64,000 nucleotides of DNA from Magicicada septendecula (GCA_034769895.1 CM068373.1:26758120-26822119); one strand, 5' to 3'; shown: positions 33,955 to 45,524, counted from the stretch's first letter. Notes: a model not told the origin generated them from the letters alone. Translations and numbers: made by a program.

Positions 33955-34075
33955 TCGTACATCATTGAAAACGACGGCCTTACAGCCCCGGCAAGGCGAA
34001 GTTCTCATAACATTGAAAACGACGGCCTTACAGCCCCGGCAAGCCGATGTTCTCATAACATATTTTGTTTGTTCG
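33955..34075 (+). repeat. Partial Penelope-type terminal repeat, ~50-bp unit duplicated
   Basis: The segment cattgaaaacgacggcctta...gttctcataa occurs twice in tandem here but once in the other block copy (61233-61284). It matches the distal part of the 32847-33170 unit in the opposite direction. Confidence 0.65.
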
Positions 34076-34079
34076 TGGT

Positions 34080-34715
34080 GTAAGTGGGAGGGATATTAGA
34101 GTTTACAATTTCAACATGTTATGGTCTGTACGACATACAAATTACAGGAAAATTATACTGGAATTGAACTACATTACGTTTATGTAATTTATTTTAAATA
34201 CATTCAATTAAATAATTTAATTAATTATTTTTTACGAAAAATTGTAATTGTAAACAGGCTACGCACATTCTAGTTTGTACACCACAAAGAGAAGGATGTA
34301 ATAATTAATTTTACATGATTGATGTAGCTTCATTTACATTATACCCTCTAAATTCTCATATAAATATAACGTGTTTAACTTTGTTCAGTTCACTCACTGA
34401 GCTCGGTGCGACCTCCTGGGGATCCAAGTGGTAGCGATTCTAATAGAAACAAAACCAACTTTAACGAAAGTACTGGACAATTTTGGGACACGTTTCCTGT
34501 GTTTGCTTTAAAATTACTTCACACTGGGGACTTTCCACTGAAAATAGTGTGTTTCTTAAAAGCAAACCCGTGTAGCGTAATTAGAAGTAATGCCCTCTCC
34601 CAAATAAAACTCATTTTAAATTTAACATAAATCCACACCTATGTTAAACAGATATTTTAACTTGAAACATTAAAGTCAGAAACTTTTAAAATAGTTAAAA
34701 TATAATACATAACAA
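34080..34715. other. Unassigned, AT-rich, shared with 61290-61930
   Basis: A 74-codon frame at 34406-34630 is also open in the other copy (to 61848) with few changes. I recognise no family. Confidence 0.35.
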
Positions 34716-35835
34716 CAAATACACTAACAAAATCTTATATTGGCACAGATACGTAGAGGACATATTATTATTATACAATGGCAATACAAGACAAGTAGAA
34801 AATTTCCACAAATACATAAACAAGATACACCCAAAATTAAAATTCACAATAGAAATAGAAAAAAAACAACAGTATAAACTTTCTAGACCTAACAATCAAC
34901 AAAACAAACAATACGCACACATACAAAATCTACAGAAAACCAACCACAACTGACAAGGTTATACACAACACATCAAATCATCCAACACAACATAAACATG
35001 CAGCCTTCAACCATATGCTCATATGCTACATAGACTCACAAAAATACCACTAAATAAACAAGACTACAATGAAGAACTTAACACAATAAAATACATAGCA
35101 ATAAAAAAAGGATTCAATCCTGAATTAATAAACAAATTACATAGAAAAATCCTATACAAAAACAACAAAACAACACAAAATACAAATAACACACAACAAA
35201 ACAAATACATCACACTCACATACTACAACTCTAACACACACAAAATTGCCAACACATTCAGAAAACACAATTACAAAACAGCATACAGAACTAACAATAC
35301 CATCAAGAGACGCATTAACGGCACAAACAAAGACATAGACATATACAACAAAACAGGCGTATATAAATTAAACTGCAACGATTGTAATAAATTCTATATA
35401 GGCCAGACAGGAAGATCTTTTTACTCCAGATTTTCTGAACACACAAAGGTCTATCCAATAACAACTTACAATCCACATTTGCCACACACATCCAAACAGA
35501 AAACCACAGTTACACCAACATAAAAAACAATCTTGAAATTTTACACTACCTGCCCAAAAGTCGCAAACTCAACACCGCTGAACAATACAAAATATACAAA
35601 CACAACAAAACACAACCAAACAACATACTCAATGAACAATTACAATTTAAATCCAACTCACTATTCGACACAATAATACACAACGGACACGGACACAATT
35701 CAGAATCTCGCGCCAACCCCCTTATATCTCCACACACCCCCACACACAACCAATCCCCAAAAAACCGTTACAGATTACCAACGCCTTAACGCTTTCTGCA
35801 TTTTACCTCACTGATGAAGGAGCAAACTACTCCGA
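34716..35835 (+). pseudogene. Penelope-like element: RT C-terminus and GIY-YIG endonuclease, copy 1
   Basis: The frame starting near 34739 reads WHRYVEDILLLYNGNT, the RT catalytic box with YVDD changed to YVED, then FHKYINKIHPKLKFTIE. An extra A near 34865 shifts the frame, after which THTYKIYRKPTTTD and a SNHP-QHK block appear. A short duplication (catatgctcatatg) shifts it again. Frame 35023-35523 then carries the GIY-YIG domain: GVYKLNCNDCNKFYIGQTGR with its CxxC insert and SRFSEH. A further shift near 35470 moves the domain end and C-terminus (KSRKLNTAEQYKIYKHN) to another frame. It is 5' truncated before RT motif C. Confidence 0.85.
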
Positions 35836-36407
35836 GCCGTGCGTATCAGGATATAAAAAAAAGTAAGATTTTTCACAAGTGAACGTGTATTTAATTATTA
35901 ATTGTTAAAGTGCTGTGAAAGAAGTGATGATCATTCAAAATAATAGTTAAAATATACTTATAACATGAAAATAGTGAATTAAATTACTGAACAAAAGAAA
36001 AATGGTTTCTCACAGTTTGTTTGATATTTCTATAACCTACTAACTCTCATATTGCATCTGTTTGTTATTGTTTGTGCAATACGCAGTTTCATAATAAGTC
36101 ACAAAAACTAAGTGATTACAATAATCCACCCCAAAAAAATAAATAATTAGTAAGCTTCCTGGGCTGTTCTTATCAAATAGGTAAGTTATTAGATAATTAC
36201 TAGACAATTTTATCAAAAAATTACAAAAACACGTATTAAGCCATTATTCTTTTATAAAATAAATATTTTATAGAAGATTATCACGGTTACTTTTTTAATA
36301 TGAATAACATAATTTTAAATAAAGCTCTAAGTTTTTAGATAGTTTTTTAACTATAACGACTAAATGTCATAAAATATTGTTACCACAGTCTCTCCGATCG
36401 TCATATG

Positions 36408-37164
36408 GAGGCCCGGCTCCAGGCAGGGCCAAACCGCACCACCCCCCAGGGCAACAAATTTTAAAGGGCGGAAGATTCCGGGATGTTATGTGTTTGAAAT
36501 TTAGGGAAAAAATAAAATTATTCACTTAATTTAATCACTATATGTAAGATCAGTAACAATTACTTTATGTATATAAAGTCAGCGGAGTTTAACGAAGAGT
36601 CGAAAACTCGAACGAGAGAACGTAAACCTGACTTTTTCGAACCTCAAAATTATTAATAACTAATCGATTATTAATAACTAATTATCTAAGATCGAGTATG
36701 TCCGAGACTCGCCTGAGTGGCCTGGCGACTATATCTACAGAACATGAGTTAGCTGAATCAGTTGATGACAACGAAATCATAAAGAAGTTTGCCAGTGCAA
36801 AAGCTAGACGAGTATTTTTTAACTAAGGTATATGATACGTTACTTTTGTTATATTTCAATCATAATGAATTGTAGTTAGTATTTTAATTTTAAGTCATCA
36901 CATAGGCATACATTTTTATTGTCTCACGATTCCTTGTATTGTCTCTACAATTTTTATTGTAGCCGTTCGCCGCATCGTAAATGAGATAAAGTTCTAGTCA
37001 GTTGATAAACACAACAATGCTGACATTCCTAGTCGTCATTTGAAGGCAATCGCCGTATCTTTAGAGTAGGTCTAGTGTGCGTGAATGTGTTCAGAGTTAA
37101 AATGGAGAGGGGGCGGCACTCATAAATACTGCACAGGGCGGCAGAAGCGCTGGGGCCGGCCCTG
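36408..37164 (+). mobile_element. hAT DNA transposon remnant
   Basis: Flanked by gtcatatg (36400-36407) and gtcatatt (37165-37172), an 8-bp target duplication with one mismatch. The ends are inverted: gaggcccggctccagg on the left, and cagggccggccccagc as the reverse complement of the right end. On the plus strand 36697-36825 encodes SETRLSGLATISTEHELAES then NEIIKKFASAKARRV and a stop. This is the C-terminal dimerisation tail of ZMYM-like hAT transposases. At 757 bp it is an internally deleted, non-autonomous copy. Confidence 0.7.
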
Positions 37165-37172
37165 GTCATATT

Positions 37173-37300
37173 AAAGTTAAAGTGGAAACAAAATACAGTC
37201 TTCAATAAAGTCATTAAATACCAGCTTCAATTAATCACAAATCACAGTGTCCAATAAACAAGTTATTTAACAATAATAATTAGTTCAATGACTTTTATCA
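37173..37300. repeat. Possible fragment of LTR family 3
   Basis: Contains agtggaaacaaaatacag and accagcttcaattaatcac in the order seen at the start of the solo LTRs at 47286 and 48440. It is strongly diverged. Confidence 0.3.
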
Positions 37301-38317
37301 GTACTAACAGCCGAGAATTCAAATGTTTTTCTAGAATAGATTTTTTGTGGACCGATGTTCGGTTGTATGAACAGTATAGTATAAATCACACACGCAAGCG
37401 CACGCGGCCTCCCCCCCACACACACACACACGCACGTACACACAGCACACAAACTCTACTTGTATATAGTTACATTGACACTGCAGTAACTGTATTACAA
37501 GAAAATTGTGTCTCTACAAGCAGCAGAACGTTGTCTCACAGGAGACGTGTCGAGTACAAGCTACTGTAACATTAAGTTTGCTCACTGCACAGAGTTCCGT
37601 AGCGTCTAACTACAGTATGTGTTCCGTTTGTCGGCTGATACAGAGTCTGTTGTTTCTAACTACTCCCGCCCAATTTGCATCTCATCAAGTCAACACGTGT
37701 TTGAAACCATGAATTCTCACTTGCGTCTTGTACACAGCGTATGAGGATTGTACATGTAATTGAAATTTCTACTGAGACTGTGTAACGCTAACCTTGGCAA
37801 TTTCTTATCACAAATGTGATATTGTTAGTATTGGCAGTATTGTTAAAGTTGTCGACTGTTCACAAAGACTGAAAGTAATAATCCAGATCCATATGTCGTA
37901 TCTATTAATAAAGTGAAAAAACGTAAACAATTATTTTCTATGTAATAAAAAGACTTCACTTTCATTAGCCTTTCATCTTACTATAAGCAAGTACTTCTTT
38001 ACCAGAAAAATTAAATATGCCTGACGGTAGTGAATGATGTAAAACAGTTTGACTAACCTAGTAGCAAACAACAGAAGTTTAATAAAGTTTCCCGTTAACT
38101 AAGTTCAGGCGACACACAGGAGCTTAAAAGTGGCCCTTCAAAGAAAATCTCCCAGTCAGTGCTTCCATCAAACGCAGAGGAATTAGCATATTCAAAGATG
38201 TCCTCTATGCTATTATTTACTTGCACTTTCTACACTTTTGTTATTTAAATTTTGTGTTCAAGTATTCTTGTGAATCGTTTTGTACCAGAAGTAGTTACTT
38301 CTTCTTCTCCTCTTCAA
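37301..38317. other. Unassigned
   Basis: Includes a short (CA)n patch at about 37417-37432. The 93- and 68-codon frames here are not recognisable. Confidence 0.3.
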
Positions 38318-39112
38318 GAGTTAGGTTATATAAATCTGTTCCGGCACCCATCTCATCCCCGGACGACCCACGCCTCTTCTACCAATGGCTTTATAGTTTA
38401 GTGCCGCTTTCGGCAATTGATCGTCTGTCATCCTTTGCAGATGATCCCACCATTATCTTCTGTAAATTGAGATAATTTCATTCATGTCCTTTACATCGAG
38501 TTCTGCTCTGATATCCTCATTCATTTTTCTATCTTTCAATGTATAATTTAAATTATTTCGAGAAACTACATTTCAGCACTCTGAATCTTAGGGCGTTTCC
38601 TTTTTTGTCACCCACGCCTCACTCGAATATGTTAATGTTGCAATTGTCTTATAAACTTTAATCCTTGTGCTGTGTTCTCTTTTATTTCTAAGATTTCTAT
38701 GAATCGTACCACAAATATTCCTAAATTTCCTAATATTCCTCGTATTTACCTTCTCTTTTATATCATATTCAGATTCATAGATTACTGCACAGCCAAAATA
38801 TTTAAAAGGGCTCACTTGTGCTAAAGTGCTGTTGTTTATAACTATCTTACTACTCACTGGATATTTACCTTTAAAGGCCATGGTTTTGGTATTTCTTACT
38901 GAAATTGTCAGGGAATACTCTTTTGCCACTTCTTGTAACAGAAACCTCTTTGCAAATCATCCTCACTTTCTTAAATAAGAACTATGTCTTCCGCATATAG
39001 CAGGAGACCCAAACAAATTGATTTGTTATGCTGTATTCCCGAAGTCACTCTGAATTTCCATGCTCTCACCATGTCGTCAATATATAGATTAAAAAAGGTT
39101 GGGGAAACAGAA
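38318..39112 (-). pseudogene. LINE RT fragment with YAED in place of the catalytic box
   Basis: Minus-strand translation from 39110 reads PTFFNLYIDDMVRAWKF and GLLLYAEDIVLI with a stop directly after, then the open frame YSLTISVRNTKTMAFKGKYP and SPFKYFGCAVIYE. Near 38480-38320 comes WWDHLQRMTDDQLPKAALNY with GRRGVGRPGMRW and the C-terminus. The second catalytic-site residue is changed (Y-A-D-D to Y-A-E-D) and several stops exist. The family is a common arthropod LINE distinct from the 13-kb copy. Confidence 0.75.
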
Positions 39113-39767
39113 GATGACATTATTTTTTTCAAATAGAAAATTAGCAAGCGGCTTAAACAAAATTGTGTTAAAACGTTGCTCTGAAATGGGCATTAAAAAA
39201 ATCGGCAACAATTGTATACAAAAGAGAGAAGTAAGCAATATTTTAATTGCGAGCAGTACAAAAGGGAAACGTTATATTATCTGAATATCGGGAACATTAG
39301 ATTCCACGCTTTAGACATTCGTTAGTCTTAATGAGCAATCCTTTGTAATAACGGCGTCTCGTTTGTTTTGTTTCTGCCTTACTTAGCATAACAAAAGTGG
39401 TCAAATATTTTGTGACTTTTAGTTTATTCCTTTGAAATACCCAAACACACGCAAATATCTTGATTATATACCTTGACTACATTTGCAATTAAAAGTTCAA
39501 ATTAACTATTTACAGCCGAGTTTTTTAATTTAGAGGCTACTGCATTTCTGTTTTAAGATATTGAATTTGACACGAAGTTGTTTTTAGCCCTAACGGGGAA
39601 TGTAAAAATGATTGCATATTACAAATATTTACTTTACGCAATTACGCCTAATACCTTACCTTACGTTTACCTTACCTTTATTAAACCTAATATTATTGAC
39701 TGAAAAGTTCTCTTTATTTTATCGTAAATGTTATTTTTATTACGTTATTATTTAACCCAACTAACAG
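39113..39767. other. Unassigned
   Basis: AT-rich. Nothing recognisable. Confidence 0.3.
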
Positions 39768-40130
39768 TTGAAAACATATTGTTGTTTTCCAAAAACACGT
39801 TCTGAAACCTGTGTGGACTTACGGAATTTAGCTGTGGTGCTGTACAAAGAAAACAAACTTAGAGAAAAGATACGAACCTTTCAGAACAAAGTACTCAGAA
39901 GCATAGTGAATGCCCCTTGGTACATAAGGAACGACAGCCTACATAGAGACCTCAGTGTAGAATATGTCAGCGAAATAGTAACAACATATGCAGACAAACG
40001 TGATCAGGGGATTCAGATCCACGATAACAAAATCATGCGACATGTGGTGGAAGAAGCTCCACACGTCCTGATGTGACTCAAAAGACAGAAAACATATGAT
40101 CTGGTATCGCAATAGAAAGCAATCAATACG
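39768..40130 (+). pseudogene. Jockey-type LINE ORF2 C-terminus
   Basis: Reads IRTFQNKVLRSIVNAPWYIR, NDSLHRDLSVEYVSEIV and ADKRDQGIQIHDNKIM, then after a stop LKRQKTYDLV. This is the characteristic end of a Jockey-clade subfamily (FQN-VLR-I--APWY--N--LH-DL). Only the final ~115 residues are present. Confidence 0.75.
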
Positions 40131-41135
40131 TATAGATCCATAAAACTCTACGTGAGAGAAATACAGAATAATCTTGGGATTATTGAGCAAGCTGCTGGAT
40201 GAGGGAGTGTTTTTTAGTGTGTTATAGTCCCACATTACTAGGAACTACGGGGATTCCTAGAGTCTATAGAGATTTTTACCTACCCTTGAATAAAAATATT
40301 TATAACGCGAAAGTTATTCTTCCATAACGACCCTAATTAGAAAGATTTAAATAAAAACATACGCTTTGTAGTTTTACAAAATGTATTATTAAACCTGACA
40401 ACTGTTTTAGCCGATTTGGCTATTTTTAAATATCTGGTAAGATCAAATTAATACAAATAATGTGCTATATGATAAACGTGTGTTAAAAGTGTTTAAAGAA
40501 GATTAAGGTAAAGGGTGTTGGAGGTAGTATAAAGAAGGTCAAGTAACTATATTTCCAAGTATAATAGGAATAAAAATTCTAAACATAACTAAACTAAATG
40601 GCTATATTTTTATAAAAAAAAGGTACAGAGAATTCTTATGTTATTCGTTACACTTCAGTTATTTTCAATTAATTTCCTAATTTCTAAGTTTCTAATAAAT
40701 CCATTCTCTACCTTTTTCCTATGTTACGCAGTAATATTTCTGCTTTTGCAATTAAAAAGCGATTGTGTTGTGAATCGGTTAAACCCGTATTCGCTAAAAT
40801 ATTTAAAATTTCTTCCTTGAGATGTTGCTCAGAAATGTGATGTCGGCTCACGACCACATTGTCACATATAAATTGCTTCATATTCTGCTCAATGTATTTG
40901 GTAGATAACATTTGTTCCAGTATGTCTGATTTTTTTTATTGTTTACCAGTAGTAAGAAAATATTACATTTATTTAGAATATGTTAAACCAACGCTTTTCT
41001 ATCTATTGTTAAGTCTGTCTGATGTAAGTGGAATGTAATTGTTAAATGCAATTTTTTATTTCTGATTAGACTCTATGGATTAAAATTCTTTTAAATGACT
41101 TTCTTATTCTTGTTGATATTAAAGTATTTATTCTG
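40131..41135. other. Unassigned
   Basis: AT-rich. A 67-codon minus-strand frame at 40911-40708 is not recognised. Confidence 0.3.
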
Positions 41136-41475
41136 TCTGAGGCATTTTACGGCCTACGTCAATGTTGTTAGAATTACGGCTTGTCAGGCTGTAAGGCCGT
41201 AGGCCAAAGTTGTTGTAGTATGCAAACGTTTCGGACGTACCTTCGACGGCCATCTTCAGTGCAGAAGGCTGGAACAGAATGACAGAGGTTTCGTAGTTTC
41301 AGTGACCACAGTACTGTGGTTAAGGCCAGTGGTCCTAAGAAGGAGGGCCGTACTTATAAACTTTTGGAGTCCGTACGAAGATGTCTGACACCGCTAGCCA
41401 ATAAGAAGAAAGCAAATTGTTACTGTTTCGCCACGACTCGTGAACGTTAAAGCCGTAATTCTAACAATAAAGTAT
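41136..41475 (-). repeat. Penelope-type terminal repeat unit with hammerhead-like core and inverted ends
   Basis: Bounded by inverted copies of gttagaattacggc (about 41167) and gccgtaattctaac (about 41451). Inside are ccacagtactgtgg, the hammerhead-like motif 41221-41263, and blocks shared with 32847-33170 and 60118-60440. No protein-coding part of a Penelope-like element is nearby. Confidence 0.5.
41221..41263 (-). ncRNA. Hammerhead-ribozyme-like motif
   Basis: Minus strand: TGCA, core CTGAAGA, stem II (ggccgt with acgtcc, one mismatch), GAAACGTT, TGCA. Stem I is the 4-bp TGCA/TGCA. Stem III would be AC/GT with no loop, or a 4-bp ACGT self-duplex between two molecules. Predicted cleavage follows GTT (41225 on plus). 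An unpaired U between the core and stem II departs from the consensus. Confidence 0.45.
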
Positions 41476-42319
41476 CTATTATTTCGTCATAATCGTTATT
41501 ATTGCTGTAGGTTTTATTATAAGCTACGTTGAGGTGAAAAATATCAAAAGTGGCTACGTGACTCTTTGAAGCGGCGGTCTTGCCCCTCGAAATAGTAATT
41601 CAAAATGCCCATTCCAGACGTTACTAGACAACTCTACGAAAACCCAGCCTAACTGCGTCACTACAAAGCAAGGCGACGAGTACATATACTGAATTTCGAA
41701 GAGGTCGACTTTCAGTTACACCTGGCGATATTACAAGTGCGTATCGAAGTTATTGTTGCAGTTTAGTCGATAGTGATTATTGTGCTACTTGGTGCGTAAC
41801 TGTAATAATGCGATAGTTATTGTTGCGTGTTAGACACAGTTATTGTGTAAAAGTGCCTTTGTTGATTTCTAACTGTTGTTTTTCCTAATATAAAGTTTGT
41901 TATTAGTGATTTTGTTGGTGCCAGTTACTTTGTTTTCACCGTAAAAACCAACGATTTATGACACCGTCGAAACAATATTATCTTTTCTATTAAAGTTTAC
42001 GTTGGGTAAAGGCACCAAACTCAGCAGTATACAGTGGTTAACCACTGCGTGAAAACTGTTTAATTGTGTGATCTTTAGTTAGTGTATAACAATAACTGGA
42101 AAAGTTGATTTTGTGTATATCTGAAATCTAAGATAATTTGCTAACGGTAATGGTGAGATTCAAAAACTCAAACCTTCCAACATTCTTTGTTTCAAGTGTA
42201 AATTGTAGAGTACTATAACAAGAATTAACACAAACTAAAAACACGAGAAGCTGTCTATCCGTTCTCATCAAACCATAAAATATCTTGTCAACATATTTTA
42301 TTATTCCGGCTGTACAATG
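41476..42319. other. Unassigned
   Basis: No family recognised. Confidence 0.3.
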
Positions 42320-42790
42320 TTTACACATTTTCCGAAACCAAATATTACAGAAGTGATTAAATTCTTATCTTCCACTGCTGCTTGTCGATCCAAAGATTTT
42401 CTACATTTTCTCGTTTCCTAAATATAGTCTGAATTTGTTCTATCCAGGCACTAGGTGGTCTTCTTCTTTTCCTTCTTCCTGGTGGGCCCATTCCATAACT
42501 CTCCTTGGCAGTCTTTCCTGTGCCATACTTTTTGTGTGTCCATACCGTTGTAATTTTTTTGATTGGATAAAATAAACAATTGAATTTTTCATATTCATTC
42601 TGTCCTTAATGACTTCATTTCCAATTTTCTCTCGTCTGGATACTCTTGCCGAACGTCTCCTAAAGTCCATCTCTGCTGTCATTAATTTTGTTCTTGTGTA
42701 ATTATTAATAGTCCAAACTTATAAGCCGTAAGTCATGATACTTCTAACAATGGTTTGAACCAATATCATACTTTGTCCAATGAAAAATAT
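42320..42790 (-). pseudogene. LINE ORF2 C-terminal fragment (same family as 12.4 kb)
   Basis: The minus strand reads MILVQTIVRSIMTYGL, a stop, VWTINNYTRTKLMTAEMDF, RRRSARVSRREKIGNEV, LQRYGHTKSMAQERLPRRVM. The tail aligns with 12370-12640 at the nucleotide level. This copy extends further upstream but carries stops. Confidence 0.7.
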
Positions 42791-43454
42791 ATTTTATGTT
42801 TAGGTTAAATGTATTATATTAGATGTAAAAAATGTTTTCTTCCAACACGTCAAAATGATTTTACTTAATACAGGTGAAGAGAGTTGTGTAAATAATTTAT
42901 AAATGTTAAACTTTGGATGTATCTGCTTTTATAAATTGTTTATTGTGGCAAACTACTGCACACTACAAAGGTTTAAATAATAAATTCTTACTACAACTGA
43001 ATCCAAGTGTGAGAACACATTTTACGTTTGAGATTCTAAATTGGACTTCAACAATATCGGCAAATACACACTCGCTACGTTTCTCTGAACGGAAAGCGTA
43101 TTCGACTTGTCCGATTCTTTGCTGCAGTCGATAAGAAACGAAATCTATTTGCTTTTTAAATACTCAGACCAAAATAAAGTGACTGTTTACTTTGGACGGA
43201 TGAGAATATTGTAGGCGTGAGAAGTTTCACAAACATTTTCAGATCTATGAATACTAATTTCTCTATCGGTACGTCTGTGTCTAAGTATTCCTTATAAGAG
43301 AGGAATATTTTAACTGTATCTTTATATACAATATCAAATCCCTCATTCCTCTCCACATCTGTTTACCCACCTGTAGTTGCGTTTTTACCTGTTCTTGCCG
43401 GGGCAGTTGCACCCCGCACTTTCATTTAGTTGCACCCGGCAAAATCCGTGGCAG
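42791..43454. other. Unassigned
   Basis: No recognised genes. Two related patches, agttgcacccc and agttgcacccgg, lie at about 43407 and 43429. Confidence 0.3.
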
Positions 43455-43550
43455 CTAATAGAAAACCTTCCTCTTCGAGACCGGAAGAAACGATCCTTGT
43501 TTTAATCCTTCCAGATGATGATGATTATGACGATGATGATGACTTTTAAA
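43455..43550 (+). repeat. LINE 3' tail ending in GAT repeats
   Basis: Contains cgagaccggaagaaac, ccttgttttaatcctt and gatgatgatgatt...gatgatgatgac. It matches the end of the LINE fragment at 47200-47275. Simple-repeat 3' tails without poly(A) are typical of RTE-like LINEs (family knowledge). Confidence 0.5.
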
Positions 43551-43574
43551 TATCATCTATTCTTGTTCATCTGT

Positions 43575-44370
43575 GTCTCTATAACTTCCATGTTCCATAA
43601 GGAAATGGAAGTATAGTGATGGCGAAAAAAAACGTGTTCGGCATAAGGGCTGCTCCTGCTTGTATTACCCTCAAAATATGAAGAAAAGTCACTTTCCGAA
43701 AAGTGTCTTTGATTGTCTTTGTGTCTGATTGTGTATCTTACTGTGTCTATGTGTCGAATTTTTTCTATGGCGAACGATAACAGCCGCAAATTAAAACAAA
43801 ATCAAACAATTTTTTGTATATGTGCCTGACTTGTATAGGACTCAAGGCCGATTGATTTCAGTGAAGATTGGTTAAGGGCAAGGGGTAGTTTACCTGCAAT
43901 GTTTTTAACTTTTAGCAAGAGTAAAGTACTTAATTTTGATAAATAAAGTATCCTGGAAAGAAGGTCATAGTAATCCATTGTAGAAAGGTAGATGAAATAT
44001 CTATAAATGAAAATGGTAGTTCAAGGAGGAGGGGTAATTTTCTAAAAATGAAAATTATATTTGCAGGGGAGGGGATAATTGTTTATATGTGTACTACCTT
44101 ATCGGCAACAAAGAAGTAGTTAGTTGTTACAATTCCTTCACGGGGTGTTTGGCCGTGGTCCACTGTTTTTTGGAAAACCAGACGTTTCGGCAGTGCCGTC
44201 GACTGCCATTATCAGTGAAAATGGAGTGCGCTAACGTGAGGTGATATACGTTAGTGACCACAGTATCTACTGTGGTTAAGTCGTTTCTGTGGAAATATTT
44301 CATGTTGAAAATGATTTTAAATATAAATCTTAGAACATGGAAGTCATGTATGGTTCTCCATACCGATTAC
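43575..44370 (-). repeat. Repeat family A copy with nested Penelope-type unit
   Basis: Minus-strand counterpart of 10791-11790 and 6719-7590: aggaaatggaagtatagtgat at one end and catggaagtcatgtatgg...ccataccgat at 44337-44367. A Penelope-type terminal unit (about 44125-44285) interrupts it. Confidence 0.55.
44178..44217 (-). ncRNA. Hammerhead-ribozyme-like motif (core mutated)
   Basis: Minus strand: TCA, CTGATAA (the core has UAA for UGA), a perfect 6-bp stem II ggcagt/actgcc, then GAAACGTC and TGG. The stems are better kept than at 7.7 kb, but the core G-to-A change should abolish cleavage. Confidence 0.35.
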
Positions 44371-44726
44371 TTAATTAATTTTTGTCTCTCTTTGCTGTAA
44401 GCTGAATTAATATTTCAACGGCAATTTACAAACTAACTAGTCGGGCCTTAGTTTCAACGGAACGTAAATGTGGCTAATGCAGCAGTTGCTGTTAGACTCA
44501 GTCTGTCTACATGAGTTAAAAACTGGGTGTATTTTTCACATAGGAGACAGATTAGATTAAAATGTTTTATATTACTGAACAACGTTTGACAGGTTTAACG
44601 TGCCTCTGTGGGCGCTTGTTATTTGAACATTTAGGTTATTGTGAAATATACTTTGTTTAGTGACGTCAAGACCACGCTTGACGTGTAGATTAATGTTGGT
44701 GAGAATTGTTCACTCATTAAACGCTT
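44371..44726. other. Unassigned
   Basis: No recognised feature. Confidence 0.3.
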
Positions 44727-44948
44727 ATAACTTTGTCAAATTTTGTTGCTTCCCCGCTACATACACTTTTTCCTCGAACGAGGCCTTTCGGTTTCGCAAC
44801 CATTATCAAGTTCTTCCTACAACAAAATTTTTGTAGTAGTTGATAATGGTTGCTGTAGGAAGAACTTGATAATGGTTGCGAAACCGAAAGGCCTCGTTCG
44901 AGGAAAAAGTGTATATAACAGGGAAGCAACAAAATTTGACAAAGTTAT
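44727..44948. repeat. ~94-bp-arm palindrome (fold-back)
   Basis: Arm 44727-44820 and arm 44855-44948 are reverse complements with only about three mismatches. They are separated by a 34-bp loop that itself contains a third piece, ttgataatggttgctgtagg. Within the arms gataatggttg-cgaaaccgaaagg resembles the ribozyme-like region of other Penelope-type terminal repeats. Opposing open frames of 71 and 84 codons arise only from the palindrome. It could form a cruciform in DNA or a long hairpin in RNA. Confidence 0.9.
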
Positions 44949-45524
44949 TATGAAGACTGCTAACATAGAGAAAATAACTGATAATAAACGTTTATAGTTC
45001 TTACATCACTCATATTTGACGAGCACCATCAACATAGTTACCGGCAAACAGCATTTATTCAGAGCCAAGGCCTCCGCGCTCTTAAATATAATGTCTTCAG
45101 GTCGTATATCCAAGCTCTTGAACTTTTTTTACAAAGTGCGTTGTGTCCCACTCGATTTTCAGCCCGACGTGCAGCAACGCGTAAGTTGGAGAACTATAAC
45201 TAAAGTCAGAGAAGGACACACCAGTTATCCATTTTCGTCTTGCAGAGAATAGAGTGTGCCGTGTTCTTGCTCTAATGTAGGCTATACTAGCGTCACGTAG
45301 CGTCGAGATAACACTCGGTGAGCACACTTGGTCATTGCAGATGGAGTCTACTATAAAGAAACATACGCTGTCAAATGAAGGCCATCCGATACTGTTTGGA
45401 GAGACCTAGATCTTGTGTTTAACTCGTCCGGACTTCTCTCGCTTGCAGAGAGAGGCGTTTGAGGAATTGAGATCTATCTGCACAGCATCCACGGCATGAA
45501 TAAATAAGTGATGGCTTTGGTGTT
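44949..45524. other. Unassigned
   Basis: A 76-codon minus-strand frame (45327-45097) is not recognised. Confidence 0.3.

Larger units (their letters stand above)
31512..36545 (+). repeat. ~5-kb duplicated block, copy 1
   Basis: Colinear and in the same orientation as 58786-63775, with only scattered substitutions and small indels by eye. It contains LTR family 2, a Penelope-type terminal repeat, a Jockey LINE tail, a Penelope-like RT/GIY-YIG pseudogene and the start of a hAT element. The left break is at agttttcgtac. On the right, similarity is lost inside the hAT element at both copies. Confidence 0.9.

Noticed and set aside
35812-35860. Hammerhead-like ctgatgaaggagcaaactac...ctcc at the end of the Penelope-like copy (and at 63034)
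   Set aside because: The box after stem II reads GAGC, not GAAA, in both copies and no stem I can be drawn. It may be a decayed relic only.
39768-40076. 102-codon frame considered as a host gene
   Set aside because: The sequence FQNKVLRSIVNAPWYIRNDSL is a Jockey-type LINE tail, and a stop interrupts its continuation.
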